NCBI RefSeq assembly: GCF_022387135.1
Contig: NZ_CP092462.1
Span: 1,798,001 to 1,862,000, forward strand
DNA length: 64,000 nucleotides
Reading direction: 5' to 3'
Source: Comamonas sp. B21-038
Lineage (GTDB): Bacteria; Pseudomonadota; Gammaproteobacteria; Burkholderiales; Burkholderiaceae_C
The position numbers were made by a program, and so were the translations under genes. This document shows positions 38,765 to 48,071 of the stretch, in pieces; position 1 is the first letter of the stretch; the number at the start of each line of letters is the position of its first letter. Under the pieces are notes generated by a model that saw nothing but the letters and a program-made list of their open reading frames with translations, did not search any database and was not told the origin of the DNA.

Positions 38765-39877
38765 TTACGGTTCGTCCAGCAGGCGCGCAGCCTTGTTCGC
38801 CAGCGGTGCCTCGGCGCGGAAATAACCCAGCACCGTCGCCGCACTCTGGTGGCCGGTCATCGCCATCGTGTCGGCCAAGGCCATGTTCTGCCGGCCGGCC
38901 TCGGTCACAAAGCCCGAGCGCAGCGAGTGCGCAGAAAAATCCCCCTCCATCCCCGCCAACGCACAGCGCTCCTTGACGATGTTGTTGACCGACAGCGCGC
39001 TCAAAGCGGCATCGCCTACCTGGCCGTTCTTGAACACGCGCCGAAATATCGCACCCTCGCGGATGCCCGAGACCTCCAGCCACTGGGACAGTGCCGCACC
39101 GGCCACACCCACTACGGGCTTGAAGTTCTCTGGCCGCGCTGAGCCGCTCTGGTTGGTTTTGGACAGGCGCAGGTCGTAAAGGTACTGGCCCGGGCCCATG
39201 GTTTGCAGCCACTCCATGCGCGCATCTGCCACCTCGGACCTCCGGCGCCCACCGCTGGCCCAGGCAAAGAGCAGCAAGGCGCGGTCGCGCCGGCCTTTCA
39301 CACTGTCATCACAGGTGGCCAACAGCTGCTCCAGCAGGGGGCGGGTAAGGGCCGCCTTTTTTTGCTCCAGCATGCCCCGGCGCGCATAGGCCTTGCGCAG
39401 GTGCGACAGCGCCTCGCGCACCTCTGTGCTGTGGCAGGGGTTGGGCAGGGCCTGGTGGCTGTGCGCCTTGGAGAGCACGGCAATCCGGTGCACCAGGGTC
39501 GAATGCGCCAATGAACCCAGCCTTCCCTTGAAGCCTTGCTGCACCAGCTGCGCATCCAGCGCGGGCGGCAGACCGGACTGCGCGCCTTGCGCCGTCAGGT
39601 GCTCGCCATGGTCCGCCACAAATTGCAGCACCACATTGGCCGGCAAGGGCAGCGCGATGGCCTGGCCATAGCGCAACCAGTACCAGGCGGCCCAGTAGCG
39701 CAGCGCGCTTTGGTAGCTGCTGGTGGTGTTTTCAGACGCGGCCTCGAGCCGCAGTGCACGCAGCGCATCCTCGGCCGACGCCGACAACAGCTCCGGTTGC
39801 AACGGGGCGGTGCCGGGAGACGCGGCAGGCAGCAAATCCGGATCCAGAGAGGCCGAAAGTGGAATGTAAGACTTCAT
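38765..39877 (-). CDS. Tyrosine-type site-specific recombinase
   Basis: This is a 370-residue phage-integrase-family recombinase. An N-terminal core-binding domain is followed by a catalytic domain with Arg in SGGRRRSEVADARM, HSLRSGF (H-x-x-R), TGHQSAATVLG (second His) and the nucleophile Tyr in GYFRAE. It is not XerC or XerD by sequence. It is transcribed away from a KfrA-like gene across a 103-bp AT-rich control region. No attachment sites were found beside it, although a tRNA-Pro lies 1 kb away. It may be a resident chromosomal recombinase or the relic of an integrative element. Confidence 0.88.
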   Translation of the reverse strand: MKSYIPLSASLDPDLLPAASPGTAPLQPELLSASAEDALRALRLEAASENTTSSYQSALRYWAAWYWLRYGQAIALPLPANVVLQFVADHGEHLTAQGAQSGLPPALDAQLVQQGFKGRLGSLAHSTLVHRIAVLSKAHSHQALPNPCHSTEVREALSHLRKAYARRGMLEQKKAALTRPLLEQLLATCDDSVKGRRDRALLLFAWASGGRRRSEVADARMEWLQTMGPGQYLYDLRLSKTNQSGSARPENFKPVVGVAGAALSQWLEVSGIREGAIFRRVFKNGQVGDAALSALSVNNIVKERCALAGMEGDFSAHSLRSGFVTEAGRQNMALADTMAMTGHQSAATVLGYFRAEAPLANKAARLLDEP

Positions 39878-39886
39878 ATTGATTAA

Positions 39887-39954
39887 ATATTACATGCTAT
39901 GTATGATATATTACATACAACAAGCAGATTACTTGCGATAACAATCTCTTATCG
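39887..39954. promoter_or_regulatory. Divergent AT-rich control region between recombinase and KfrA-like genes
   Basis: The region contains a direct repeat ATATTACAT at 39887 and 39908, 21 bp apart (two helical turns). It also contains an inverted repeat TACAT-GCT-ATGTA at 39891-39903 and another, CGATAA-N7-TTATCG, at 39936-39954. These are candidate operators for the KfrA-like protein, which could repress both genes. Confidence 0.6.
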
Positions 39955-39980
39955 ATAGTAATTGGAAAAAGGGTTCAAAA

Positions 39981-41069
39981 ATGGAAATTTCGCGTGCCAC
40001 GCGCAGCGTGCAAAAAGAAGATGTCTGGCAGGCGGCTGATGCGCTGTTGCTGGAGGGCAAGAGGCCCACGATTGAGCGGGTGCGCCAAAAGATTGGCCGG
40101 GGCTCGCCCAATACCGTGAGCCCCATGCTGGAAGCCTGGTTTGCCACCCTGGGCCCGCGGCTGGGCGCTGGAGGAGGGGGCAACGTACTGGCCGGCAACC
40201 CAGATGGCGCCACTGCCAACGGCTTGCCGCCCCCACTGGTGCAGGCGCTGCAGCAAGTGTGGGAGCAGGTGCAAACGCAAGCGACCCAAGCGGCCGATGC
40301 GCTGCTGGAGCCCGTGCGCGAGGATCTACAGGCACAGCAACAAGCCTTGGAAGACGCCCAGCAAGCGCTGGAACAAGAGCGCGCCCTGATGGCCCAGCAG
40401 CGTGCCACCACCGAGCAGGCGCTGGCGGTGGCCCATGCGCAGATCAAGATGCAAACCGGGCGCCTGGCCGACCTGGAGCAGGCCGGCCGGCAAAAAGACC
40501 AGTTCGCCGCCACCCAGCAACAGCGCCTGCAGGCGCTGGAGCAGGAGCTGTTTGCCAACCGCAAGGCCCGTGATGAGGCGGACATGGCCCATGCCGAGCA
40601 GCTGCGCGAGCTGCAGCACAGCGCCCAGCTGCAGCAGCACCGGGCGCTGCAGGACTTGGACCGTGCACGCCAGGACACCAAGCAGGCCATGGCCGCCCAA
40701 CGCGCCGAGCAGGAAAAGCTGGCCAAACTGGAAGCGCAGTGGCAGCAGGACAAGCAAGCGCTGCAGCAACAACGCGAGCAGCAAGCAGTACAGTTGCAGC
40801 AGGCGCAAACCGAGGCGCAGCAATGGCAGCACCGCCTGCAGACCGCAGAAGCGGCGCATGCGCAGGCACTGGCACTGCAAGCCCACCGCCATGAAAGCGA
40901 GTTGGCCCAGTTCAAGCTGGAATGGGCGCACAGCGCGGGCAGGGGAGGGGATACTGGCGCCTCTGCCGAGCTTGCAGCAGGCAGCAGCCGCCGGCCGATG
41001 CGCAGCGCGCAACCTGCGGCGCGGCCTTTGCGCAAGCTGCCCGGTTCGCGCCTGCGGGGCAAGAACTAG
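39981..41069 (+). CDS. KfrA-like DNA-binding protein with long coiled coil
   Basis: This is a 362-residue protein. Residues 1-55 form a KfrA_N-type DNA-binding head (VWQAADALLLEGKRPTIERV, then GRGSPNTVSPMLEAW). A Gly-rich linker and about 230 residues of uninterrupted Gln/Ala/Glu-rich heptad sequence follow, predicting a long coiled coil. The tail is basic. Plasmid KfrA proteins autorepress and contribute to partition. Here the gene is chromosomal and divergent from a tyrosine recombinase, so it may regulate or scaffold that enzyme. The link is inferred from position. Confidence 0.8.
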   Translation: MEISRATRSVQKEDVWQAADALLLEGKRPTIERVRQKIGRGSPNTVSPMLEAWFATLGPRLGAGGGGNVLAGNPDGATANGLPPPLVQALQQVWEQVQTQATQAADALLEPVREDLQAQQQALEDAQQALEQERALMAQQRATTEQALAVAHAQIKMQTGRLADLEQAGRQKDQFAATQQQRLQALEQELFANRKARDEADMAHAEQLRELQHSAQLQQHRALQDLDRARQDTKQAMAAQRAEQEKLAKLEAQWQQDKQALQQQREQQAVQLQQAQTEAQQWQHRLQTAEAAHAQALALQAHRHESELAQFKLEWAHSAGRGGDTGASAELAAGSSRRPMRSAQPAARPLRKLPGSRLRGKN

Positions 41070-41103
41070 TGAGTCTGCGCTGCGCGGGCAGCCGCAGGCT
41101 TGA

Positions 41104-41550
41104 TCAAGCCGTGCTGGCTAGCGGCGATGCGTCCACCGCATCTGCGCCCGGCACCGCATCACCCCGCGCCAGGGCATCGGCAATGGTATTTTTGTGGCGC
41201 GGCACCCAGCGCACTTCCAGTTGCGCAAAGCTGGCACGCAGCGCGCGGGCCTGTTCATACAGTGCCGCCAGGCGGGCAATCGGTTTGGCGGCGGGTTCTG
41301 CCATTTGCTCGGCCAGAATGCTGCTGTCGGTATGCAGCACCACTTCGCGGGCGCCCATGCCTTGCAGCCACGTGAGGGCATGGATCGCCGCTACGGCCTC
41401 AGCCTCGTTGTTGCATCCGCTGTGGCCCAGCGCCTGGCTAAAGGAATGATTGGTCCCATCGGGCGCATAGGCGATGCCGCCAATGCGCATGCGCCCGGGG
41501 TTGGGCAGGGCGCTGCCGTCGATATAGGCGATCCAGGTGGCTGATGACAT
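41104..41550 (-). CDS. Ribonuclease HI-family protein
   Basis: This is a 148-residue RNase H-fold protein. The acidic catalytic set appears intact: Asp in AYIDGSALPNPG, Glu in GCNNEAEAVAAIHAL, Asp in LHTDSSILAEQM, and Asp in KNTIADALARG. It should cleave RNA in RNA-DNA hybrids. It is more like the short plant/archaeal-type RnhA paralogues than the main E. coli enzyme. Confidence 0.88.
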   Translation of the reverse strand: MSSATWIAYIDGSALPNPGRMRIGGIAYAPDGTNHSFSQALGHSGCNNEAEAVAAIHALTWLQGMGAREVVLHTDSSILAEQMAEPAAKPIARLAALYEQARALRASFAQLEVRWVPRHKNTIADALARGDAVPGADAVDASPLASTA

Positions 41551-41799
41551 GCCGACAGCATAAGGGCGCGGTCAATCCTGCTTCAGTGAACCGGGCATCG
41601 AACCTGCGATGCCGCAGCGCCAAGTGATGAAGGTCTGCCGTTGCACGATACCCGTTCGCTGTAGCGCCTGCGATACAGCCGGAATCGGTGACCCAGAGAG
41701 GCTAGCATGTGTCATCCAAGCTTCGTCTGGTTGCCATGCCGTTGTCATAAAGGGTTCAGATACTTTCCCGATCCCATTAACCCGGCGAGAGAGTAAGCA

Positions 41800-42834
41800 A
41801 TGACGCATTGGAAGAAGCTGGTGGCTGCGGCCGCCGCCATGGTGGCCGCAGGCCTGGTGCATGCCCAGAAAACGGAACTGACGGTCTACACGGCGCTAGA
41901 GATGGACCAGCTCAAGGCCTACGAGACGGCCTTCAACAAGAACCACCCCGATATCGCGCTGAAATGGGTGCGTGATTCCACCGGCGTCATCACCGCCAAG
42001 CTGCTGGCAGAAAAAGCCAACCCTAAGGCCGACGTGATCATGGGTGTGGCCGCATCGAGCCTGGCCATCTTCGACAAGAACGACATGCTCCAGGCCTACG
42101 CGCCCAAGGGCCTGGAGGCGATCACCGCCAAGTACCGCGACAGCAAGAACCCACCCCACTGGGTCGGTATGGATGTGTTCGGCGCCACCATCTGCTTCAA
42201 CACGGTGGAAGCGAAGAAGCGCAACATCCCCATGCCCACCAGCTGGCAAGACCTGACCAAGCCCGAGTTCAAGGGCCAGGTGGTCATGCCCAACCCTGCA
42301 TCCAGCGGTACCGGCTACTTTGACGTAGCCGCCTGGCTGCAGCTGTTTGGCGATGACAACGGCAACGGCGGCGGCTGGAAGTACATGGATGCGCTGCACG
42401 AGAACATTGCGCAATACACCCACTCGGGCTCCAAGCCCTGCAACATGGCTGCCCAAGGCGAGTATGTTGCCGGCATCTCGTTCGAGTACCGCGCGCACGC
42501 CAACAAGGCCAAGGGCGCACCGATCGAGCTGGTGTTCCCCAAGGAAGGCCTGGGCTGGGACCTGGAAGGCATCAGCATCTACAAGGGCACCAAGCACGCC
42601 GACGCCGCACAGAAGCTGGTGGACTGGGCCGTGAGCAAGGAAGCCATGGAGCTGTACGGCAAGAACTTCGCCGTCACCGCCATGCCCGGTGTGGCCCCCA
42701 AGCTGGCCAATATCCCTGCCGACTACGAGTCGCGCCTGATTCCGCTGGACTTCTCCAAGATGGCTGACAGCCGTGAGCGCGTGCTGGCCGAGTGGACCAA
42801 GCGTTACGACGCCAAAAGCGAGGCCAAGAAGTGA
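41800..42834 (+). CDS. 2-aminoethylphosphonate-type ABC transporter substrate-binding protein
   Basis: This 344-residue periplasmic protein has a signal peptide ending [10 protein letters not shown] and a type II binding fold. The stretches [40 protein letters not shown] and [19 protein letters not shown] match the putative AEP-binding family (PhnS-like). It is the first gene of a five-gene phosphonate operon. The next gene begins at a GTG overlapping its stop. Confidence 0.88.
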   Translation: MTHWKKLVAAAAAMVAAGLVHAQKTELTVYTALEMDQLKAYETAFNKNHPDIALKWVRDSTGVITAKLLAEKANPKADVIMGVAASSLAIFDKNDMLQAYAPKGLEAITAKYRDSKNPPHWVGMDVFGATICFNTVEAKKRNIPMPTSWQDLTKPEFKGQVVMPNPASSGTGYFDVAAWLQLFGDDNGNGGGWKYMDALHENIAQYTHSGSKPCNMAAQGEYVAGISFEYRAHANKAKGAPIELVFPKEGLGWDLEGISIYKGTKHADAAQKLVDWAVSKEAMELYGKNFAVTAMPGVAPKLANIPADYESRLIPLDFSKMADSRERVLAEWTKRYDAKSEAKK

Positions 42835-44066
42835 GTGACAGGGAGACAGCGCGTTTGTCAGCAGCGCAGGGCCACGCGGCGCAGCCCGCAGCCGTGCGCG
42901 ATACCTCGTATGCATTCGAGTCCGCCGAGCCGGGCTTGCGCAAGGGCGACGAAGAGGGCGGCGCGCCCTTTTTGGAGATCCGCCATCTGCACAAGTCCTA
43001 CGGCAGCTTTACCGCGTTGCGGTCGATCCACCTGCAGATTCGCCGTGGCGAGCTGGTGTGTTTTCTGGGGCCCTCGGGCTGCGGCAAGACCACCTTGCTG
43101 CGCGCGATTGCCGGGCTGGAGGCCCAGACCAGCGGTGAGATCTGGCAGGACGGCAAGAACATCTCGGCCTTGCCCGCCTCGCAGCGGGACTATGGGATCG
43201 TCTTTCAGTCGTATGCGCTGTTTCCCAATCTGACGGTGGCCGACAACGTCGCCTATGGCCTGGTCAGCCAGCGCCAACCCAAGGCCCTGGTGGCCCAGAA
43301 GGTGCAAAGCCTGCTGGATACCGTCGGTCTGTCGGTCAGTGGCGGCAAGTACCCGGCCCAGTTGTCGGGTGGCCAACAGCAGCGCGTGGCCCTGGCCCGT
43401 GCGCTGGCCATGTCGCCCGGGCTGCTGCTGCTCGATGAGCCGCTGTCGGCCCTGGATGCGACCGTGCGCGTGCACCTGCGCAACGAGATCCGTGCGCTGC
43501 AGCAGCGCCTGTATGTCACCACCATCATGGTCACGCACGACCAGGAAGAGGCGATGGCCATGGCCGACCGCGTGGTGGTGATGAACCATGGTGTGGTCGA
43601 GCAGGTGGGCACGCCCCGCGATATCTACCAACGCCCCGCCACCCCGTTTGTGGCGGAATTCATCGGCAAGGCCAACAAGCTGCAGGCGCTGGCCGCCGGC
43701 AATGGCGGCATCACGCTGGCGGGCCACAAGCTGTACTGCCCGCAGGCGCCGCGCCTGGCCCCGGGCCAAAGCCTGCATGTCTATCTGCGGCCCGAAGACT
43801 GCAGCGTGCATGACTGTACCGCCATGCCTCCTGTTGCCAGCGCGCCCGCGCCCAATGGCTCGCCGGTGCTGACGGGCGTGGTGGAGCAGCTGGAGTTTCT
43901 CGGTGCGGTCTGCATTGTCCACGTGGATGTGCAGCGCCTGCCCGAGCGCCATGTGCAGCTGCAGCTGAGCCCTGCGCAATGCCTGCAGCTCGATATCCAG
44001 CCGGGCCGCTGGTTGCAGTTCTCCATCCATGCGCAGCAGTTGAAGATTTTTGCCCAGGCCGCCTGA
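42831..44066 (+). CDS. 2-aminoethylphosphonate ABC transporter ATP-binding protein
   Basis: This is a 411-residue ATPase with Walker [10 protein letters not shown], signature [16 protein letters not shown], Walker [13 protein letters not shown], switch His in VTHDQEEAM, and a C-terminal TOBE-like regulatory region. The GTG start overlaps the preceding stop (GTGA). An N-terminal extension of about 40 residues before the usual ABC start is odd and may be partly untranslated if a later start is used. Confidence 0.88.
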   Translation: MSDRETARLSAAQGHAAQPAAVRDTSYAFESAEPGLRKGDEEGGAPFLEIRHLHKSYGSFTALRSIHLQIRRGELVCFLGPSGCGKTTLLRAIAGLEAQTSGEIWQDGKNISALPASQRDYGIVFQSYALFPNLTVADNVAYGLVSQRQPKALVAQKVQSLLDTVGLSVSGGKYPAQLSGGQQQRVALARALAMSPGLLLLDEPLSALDATVRVHLRNEIRALQQRLYVTTIMVTHDQEEAMAMADRVVVMNHGVVEQVGTPRDIYQRPATPFVAEFIGKANKLQALAAGNGGITLAGHKLYCPQAPRLAPGQSLHVYLRPEDCSVHDCTAMPPVASAPAPNGSPVLTGVVEQLEFLGAVCIVHVDVQRLPERHVQLQLSPAQCLQLDIQPGRWLQFSIHAQQLKIFAQAA

Positions 44067-44147
44067 GCGCTCCCCCGGCCCCGGCAAGCGCCGGGGCCGG
44101 GGCCGCTTGCAGCCATGCCCCAGGCCCTGGGGACTTACGACACCACT

Positions 44148-45869
44148 ATGACCTCATCCGTTTCAGCGCCCGCAGCGCTTTCTCGCCACACCGGCCTGCG
44201 CGCAGCGCCCACTGACCGTATCGCGCAACTGGCGCTGGTTGCCATCACGGCGCTGCTGTTGATGGGGCTGCTGGCACCACTGGCTGCCTTGCTGGGCCAG
44301 GCCTTTGCGCCCACCTCGGGCGAAGAGGGCTCGGCCTTCATGCGCTTTGTCCGCTATTTCCAGTCGCCCGCGCTGCTGGGCAGTCTCTGGAACAGCCTCT
44401 GGGTTTCGCTGGTGGTCACCGCCGTGGTCATCCCGCTGGCCTTTGGCTTTGCCTATGCCATCACCCGCTCGGGCATCCGCACCAAGGGCTTGCTGCGCAG
44501 CATCAGCCTGCTGCCATTGCTGGCACCCTCGCTGCTGTCGGCCATCTCGCTGATCTACTGGTTTGGCAACCAGGGCGTGCTCAAGTCCGTCCTCAATGGC
44601 CTGGGTTTTGACACCATCTACGGCGCGCCCGGCATTGTGCTGGCCCAGTGCTTTGCGACCTTTCCGCATGCGCTGATGATTCTGATCACCGCACTTGCGC
44701 TGGGTGACCAGCGCCTGTATGAGGCCGCCACTGCGCTCGGGGCCAGCCGCACGCGCCAGTTCCTGACCGTCACCTTGCCGGCAGCGCGCTATGGCGTGGT
44801 CTCTGCGGCATTGGTGGTGTTTACCTTGGTGATCACCGATTTCGGCATCCCGAAGGTGATCGGCGGCAACTTCAACATGCTCGCCACCGATGTGTTCAAA
44901 CTGGTGATCGGCCAGCAGGATTTCCAGCGTGGCGCCGTCGTGGCCTTGCTGCTGTTGCTGCCTGCCGTCATCACCTATGCGATCGACCGCCATGTGCAGA
45001 AAAAGCAGACCGCTGTGTTGACCGCGCGCGCCGTAGTGCTGCAGCCGAGCCGCCATGCCGCGACCGACCGCTTTTGCAGCCTGCTGTGCTGGGCGCTGGC
45101 TGCATTGATGCTGGCTATGTTCGGCATGGCCATCTATGCCTCGCTGGTCCAGTTCTGGCCCTACCAGTTGGGCCTGACCTTGAGCCACTACACCAGCGGC
45201 CTGGTCGATGCCGGTGTGGACACCGCCGTGTTCAACAGCCTGACCATGGCCGCCAGCGCTGCCGTGGCGGGGCCCATCGTGGTCTTCATGGGCGCCTACC
45301 TGCTGGAAAAAACCAAGGGCATGCCCGCGCTGCGCCCGGTGCTACGCATGCTGGCCATGCTGCCGATGGCCGTGCCCGGCCTGGTGCTGGGCCTGGGCTA
45401 CATCTTCTTTTTCAACGCCCCCGGCAACCCGCTGAACTTTCTGTACCAGACCATGCCGCTGATGGTGCTGTGCACGGTGATGCACTACTACACCACCGGC
45501 CATATGACCCTGGTGACGGCGCTCAAGTCCATTGACGGCGAGTTTGAATCGGTCAGCGCATCGCTCAAGGTGCCTTTCTACCGCACCCTGTGGAAGGTGA
45601 CCCTGCCGATGTGCCTGCCGGCCCTGCTGGAGGTGTCGCGCTACTTCTTCGTGGCCGCGATGACCACGATCTCGGCCGTCGTCTTCCTCTACTCGCCGGA
45701 GACGCGCCTGGGCGCCGTTGCCATCCTGAACCTGGATGAAGCCGGCGACATGGCCGCCGCCGCTGCGATGGCCGTGATGATCGCCGCAATCAGCTGCGTG
45801 GTGACCGTGCTTTACCAGGCGCTGGGCTGGTGGTTGAACAAGCACACGCAGGCATGGCGGCAGCGTTGA
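44148..45869 (+). CDS. 2-aminoethylphosphonate ABC transporter, fused double permease
   Basis: This is a membrane protein of about 573 residues with two tandem binding-protein-dependent permease domains. It carries two EAA-type loops: YEAATALGASRTRQFLTVTL and FESVSASLKVPFYRTLWKVT. One polypeptide therefore serves as both permease halves, as in the PhnU/ThiP/FbpB type. An ATG at 44115 is an alternative start giving 11 more residues. It sits between the ATPase and the FAD oxidoreductase. Confidence 0.88.
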   Translation: MTSSVSAPAALSRHTGLRAAPTDRIAQLALVAITALLLMGLLAPLAALLGQAFAPTSGEEGSAFMRFVRYFQSPALLGSLWNSLWVSLVVTAVVIPLAFGFAYAITRSGIRTKGLLRSISLLPLLAPSLLSAISLIYWFGNQGVLKSVLNGLGFDTIYGAPGIVLAQCFATFPHALMILITALALGDQRLYEAATALGASRTRQFLTVTLPAARYGVVSAALVVFTLVITDFGIPKVIGGNFNMLATDVFKLVIGQQDFQRGAVVALLLLLPAVITYAIDRHVQKKQTAVLTARAVVLQPSRHAATDRFCSLLCWALAALMLAMFGMAIYASLVQFWPYQLGLTLSHYTSGLVDAGVDTAVFNSLTMAASAAVAGPIVVFMGAYLLEKTKGMPALRPVLRMLAMLPMAVPGLVLGLGYIFFFNAPGNPLNFLYQTMPLMVLCTVMHYYTTGHMTLVTALKSIDGEFESVSASLKVPFYRTLWKVTLPMCLPALLEVSRYFFVAAMTTISAVVFLYSPETRLGAVAILNLDEAGDMAAAAAMAVMIAAISCVVTVLYQALGWWLNKHTQAWRQR

Positions 45870-45913
45870 TCGCGATGATGGACAAAATGATTTGAGAACC
45901 AGGAAAGACAGGA

Positions 45914-47047
45914 ATGACGGTAGGAAGCACAAGTTTTGATGTGATCGTGGTGGGCGCTGGCATTGTCGGCCTGGCCCATGCCTATGAAGCGGCGCGCCGG
46001 GGCCTCAAGGTCTGCGTGGTAGACCGGGATGCCGCCTGCGTGAGCGCCTCGATCCGCAATTTCGGCTTTGTGACGGTGACCGGCCAGGGGGCAGGGGACA
46101 CCTGGCGACGCGCCCGCCATGCGCGCGACGTCTGGGCCGAGCTTGCGCCGAAGGCCGGAATTACAGTGCAGCACCAGGGCCTGAACCTGGTGGCCACGCG
46201 CGACAAGGCACTGGATGTGCTGCAGGCCTTTATGCAGACCGAGATGGCCCAGAGCGTGAACTGCGCACTATGGACTGCCGAAGAGGCCGCCCGCCATGCG
46301 CCCGAGCTGCGGCTGGAGCAGGCCAAGGCCGTGATGCACAGCCCCATTGACCTGCGGGTGGAATCACGCGACGCGATTGCCCAGCTGACCCAATGGCTGG
46401 CCGAGCAGATGCAGGTGACTTTCCGGTTTGGCGAGGCGGTGTTGGAAGTCGCCACGCCCAAGGTGGTCACGGCCAAGGGGCAGCTGCATGCCGAGCGTGT
46501 GGTGGTCTGCACCAATGCGGATATCCATGGCCTTTACAGCGCGCTGTTTGCCAAGCACCAGGTGCAGCTGTGCCAGCTGCAGATGCTGCGCGTACAGCCA
46601 GCTGCCAATTTGCGCCTGAACGCATCGGTGATGGGGGACCTGAGCCTGGTGCGCTACCACGGCTACAGCAAATTGCCCGAGGCGCGCGCGTTGCTGGAGC
46701 AACTGCAGCAGGAAGAGGGCGAGAGCCTTGCTCAGGGCATCCACCTGATCGTCGTGCAGAGCGCCGACGGCAGCCTGGTGGTGGGCGATTCGCACCACTA
46801 TGGCGCCTCCGTCGAGCCCTTTGCGCAGGACGATGTCGATGCGCTGATGCTGCGCCACATGCGCGAGGCCTTGAACATCGGCGATTACCGCGTGACCGAG
46901 CGCTGGGTCGGCATCTACCCATCGGCCCCGCAGACGGACTGCTTTATCGAGGCGCCGGACGCTGCCACCCGCGTGGCGATCGTCACCAGCGGCACGGGGG
47001 CCAGCACCGGTTTTGGCGTGGCCCATGACACCTTTGCCCATTGGTAA
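45914..47047 (+). CDS. FAD-dependent oxidoreductase of phosphonate operons (probable AEP/N-methyl-AEP oxidase)
   Basis: This is a 377-residue DAO-type flavoenzyme. The FAD-binding motif VVGAGIVGLAHAYEAARRG is at residues 13-31, followed by RNFGFVTVTGQGAGDTWRRA. The end (IVTSGTGASTGFGVAHD) has the second glycine-rich FAD contact. It matches a family found almost only in phosphonate clusters, whose members oxidise 2-aminoethylphosphonate or its N-methyl form directly to phosphonoacetaldehyde. PhnX follows and no PhnW is encoded in the cluster, so this enzyme probably feeds PhnX. Exact substrate is inferred. Confidence 0.82.
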   Translation: MTVGSTSFDVIVVGAGIVGLAHAYEAARRGLKVCVVDRDAACVSASIRNFGFVTVTGQGAGDTWRRARHARDVWAELAPKAGITVQHQGLNLVATRDKALDVLQAFMQTEMAQSVNCALWTAEEAARHAPELRLEQAKAVMHSPIDLRVESRDAIAQLTQWLAEQMQVTFRFGEAVLEVATPKVVTAKGQLHAERVVVCTNADIHGLYSALFAKHQVQLCQLQMLRVQPAANLRLNASVMGDLSLVRYHGYSKLPEARALLEQLQQEEGESLAQGIHLIVVQSADGSLVVGDSHHYGASVEPFAQDDVDALMLRHMREALNIGDYRVTERWVGIYPSAPQTDCFIEAPDAATRVAIVTSGTGASTGFGVAHDTFAHW

Positions 47048-47137
47048 AGGCAGGCACGCATTCCTGAACGATCCATCTTCTATATAGACATACCCCCATG
47101 CGCCTGACCAACGGCCGCCATGGGAGCGGAGGACACC

Positions 47138-47974
47138 ATGACGAACTTTCACAACCCCCAACGCGTACAAGCCGTTGTTTTTGACTGGGCCGGCACGATC
47201 GTCGACTTTGGCTCACGCGCCCCGATGGGCGCCTTTGTGCAGCTGTTCAGGGATTTCGGGATCGAGATCAGCATTGCCCAGGCCCGGGGCCCGATGGGGT
47301 CGGCCAAATGGGACCATATTGCAGCGCTCTGCCAACTGCCCGAGGTGGCAGCGCAGTGGGAAAAACGCTATGGCAAGCCGGTCGCCAACAGTGATATCGA
47401 CCATCTCTACGAGGTTTTCACGCCGATGAACGCCCGCGTAGTGGGTGACTTTGCCGGCTTCATCCCCGGTGCGCTGGAGGTGGTCAACCGGCTGCGGCTC
47501 GATGGCATCAAGATTGGCAGCACCACGGGCTACAACCGTCCGATCATGGATGTGCTCGAACCCATCGCCGCCCGCGCCGGCTATGCGCCGGACAACATCG
47601 TCTGCGCCGGCGACCTGGCCGCTGGCCGCCCCAGCCCCTTGATGATGTACCGCTGCTTTGCCGACCTGGGCATCTGGCCAGCCTCGACCGTGGTCAAGGT
47701 AGACGACACCGGCGTCGGCATTGCCGAAGGCCTGAACGCCGGTTGCTGGACGGTCGGTGTGGCAGTCAGCGGCAACGCCAATGGCCTGTCCTTGCCCGAA
47801 TGGCAGGCGCTGAGCGCGGACGAGCAAGCCGAAATACGCAGCACCGCCAGCGAACAGCTGCGCAGCGCCGGCGCCCATTATGTGATCGACAGCGTGGCCG
47901 ACCTGCTGCCGGTGATCGGGCAGATCAACCAGCACCTGCAGCGCCAGGAACTGCCCGTCCCGGCAGCTGCTTGA
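47138..47974 (+). CDS. phnX: Phosphonoacetaldehyde hydrolase
   Basis: This is a 278-residue HAD-superfamily enzyme that splits phosphonoacetaldehyde to acetaldehyde and phosphate. The nucleophile Asp lies in VVFDWAGTIVDFG, the Schiff-base Lys in RGPMGSAKWDHI, then GSTTGYNRPIMD and VKVDDTGVGIAEGLNAG complete the site. The ATG at 47138 follows GGAGCGGAGGA; an in-frame ATG at 47120 lacks this. It is the last gene of the phosphonate operon, before a strong terminator. Confidence 0.95.
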   Translation: MTNFHNPQRVQAVVFDWAGTIVDFGSRAPMGAFVQLFRDFGIEISIAQARGPMGSAKWDHIAALCQLPEVAAQWEKRYGKPVANSDIDHLYEVFTPMNARVVGDFAGFIPGALEVVNRLRLDGIKIGSTTGYNRPIMDVLEPIAARAGYAPDNIVCAGDLAAGRPSPLMMYRCFADLGIWPASTVVKVDDTGVGIAEGLNAGCWTVGVAVSGNANGLSLPEWQALSADEQAEIRSTASEQLRSAGAHYVIDSVADLLPVIGQINQHLQRQELPVPAAA

Positions 47975-48012
47975 TGCTGTAGCGCAATAGAACGAGCAGG
48001 GCGCTGCGCACT

Positions 48013-48050
48013 AAAAAGCCGCTGCAGGCATCGACCCGCAGCGGCTTTTT
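48013..48050. terminator. Bidirectional terminator between phnX and the gamma-glutamyltransferase gene
   Basis: AAAAAGCCGCTGC and GCAGCGGCTTTTT form a perfect stem with A and T tracts on both sides, serving both convergent genes. Confidence 0.93.
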
Positions 48051-48071
48051 GACGGTGGTGAGAGCCGAGGC

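Noticed and set aside
38765-39877. Integrase of the inovirus prophage
   Set aside because: It lies more than 10 kb away, outside the att sites, and the prophage boundaries are XerC/XerD dif-type sites that need only host recombinases.
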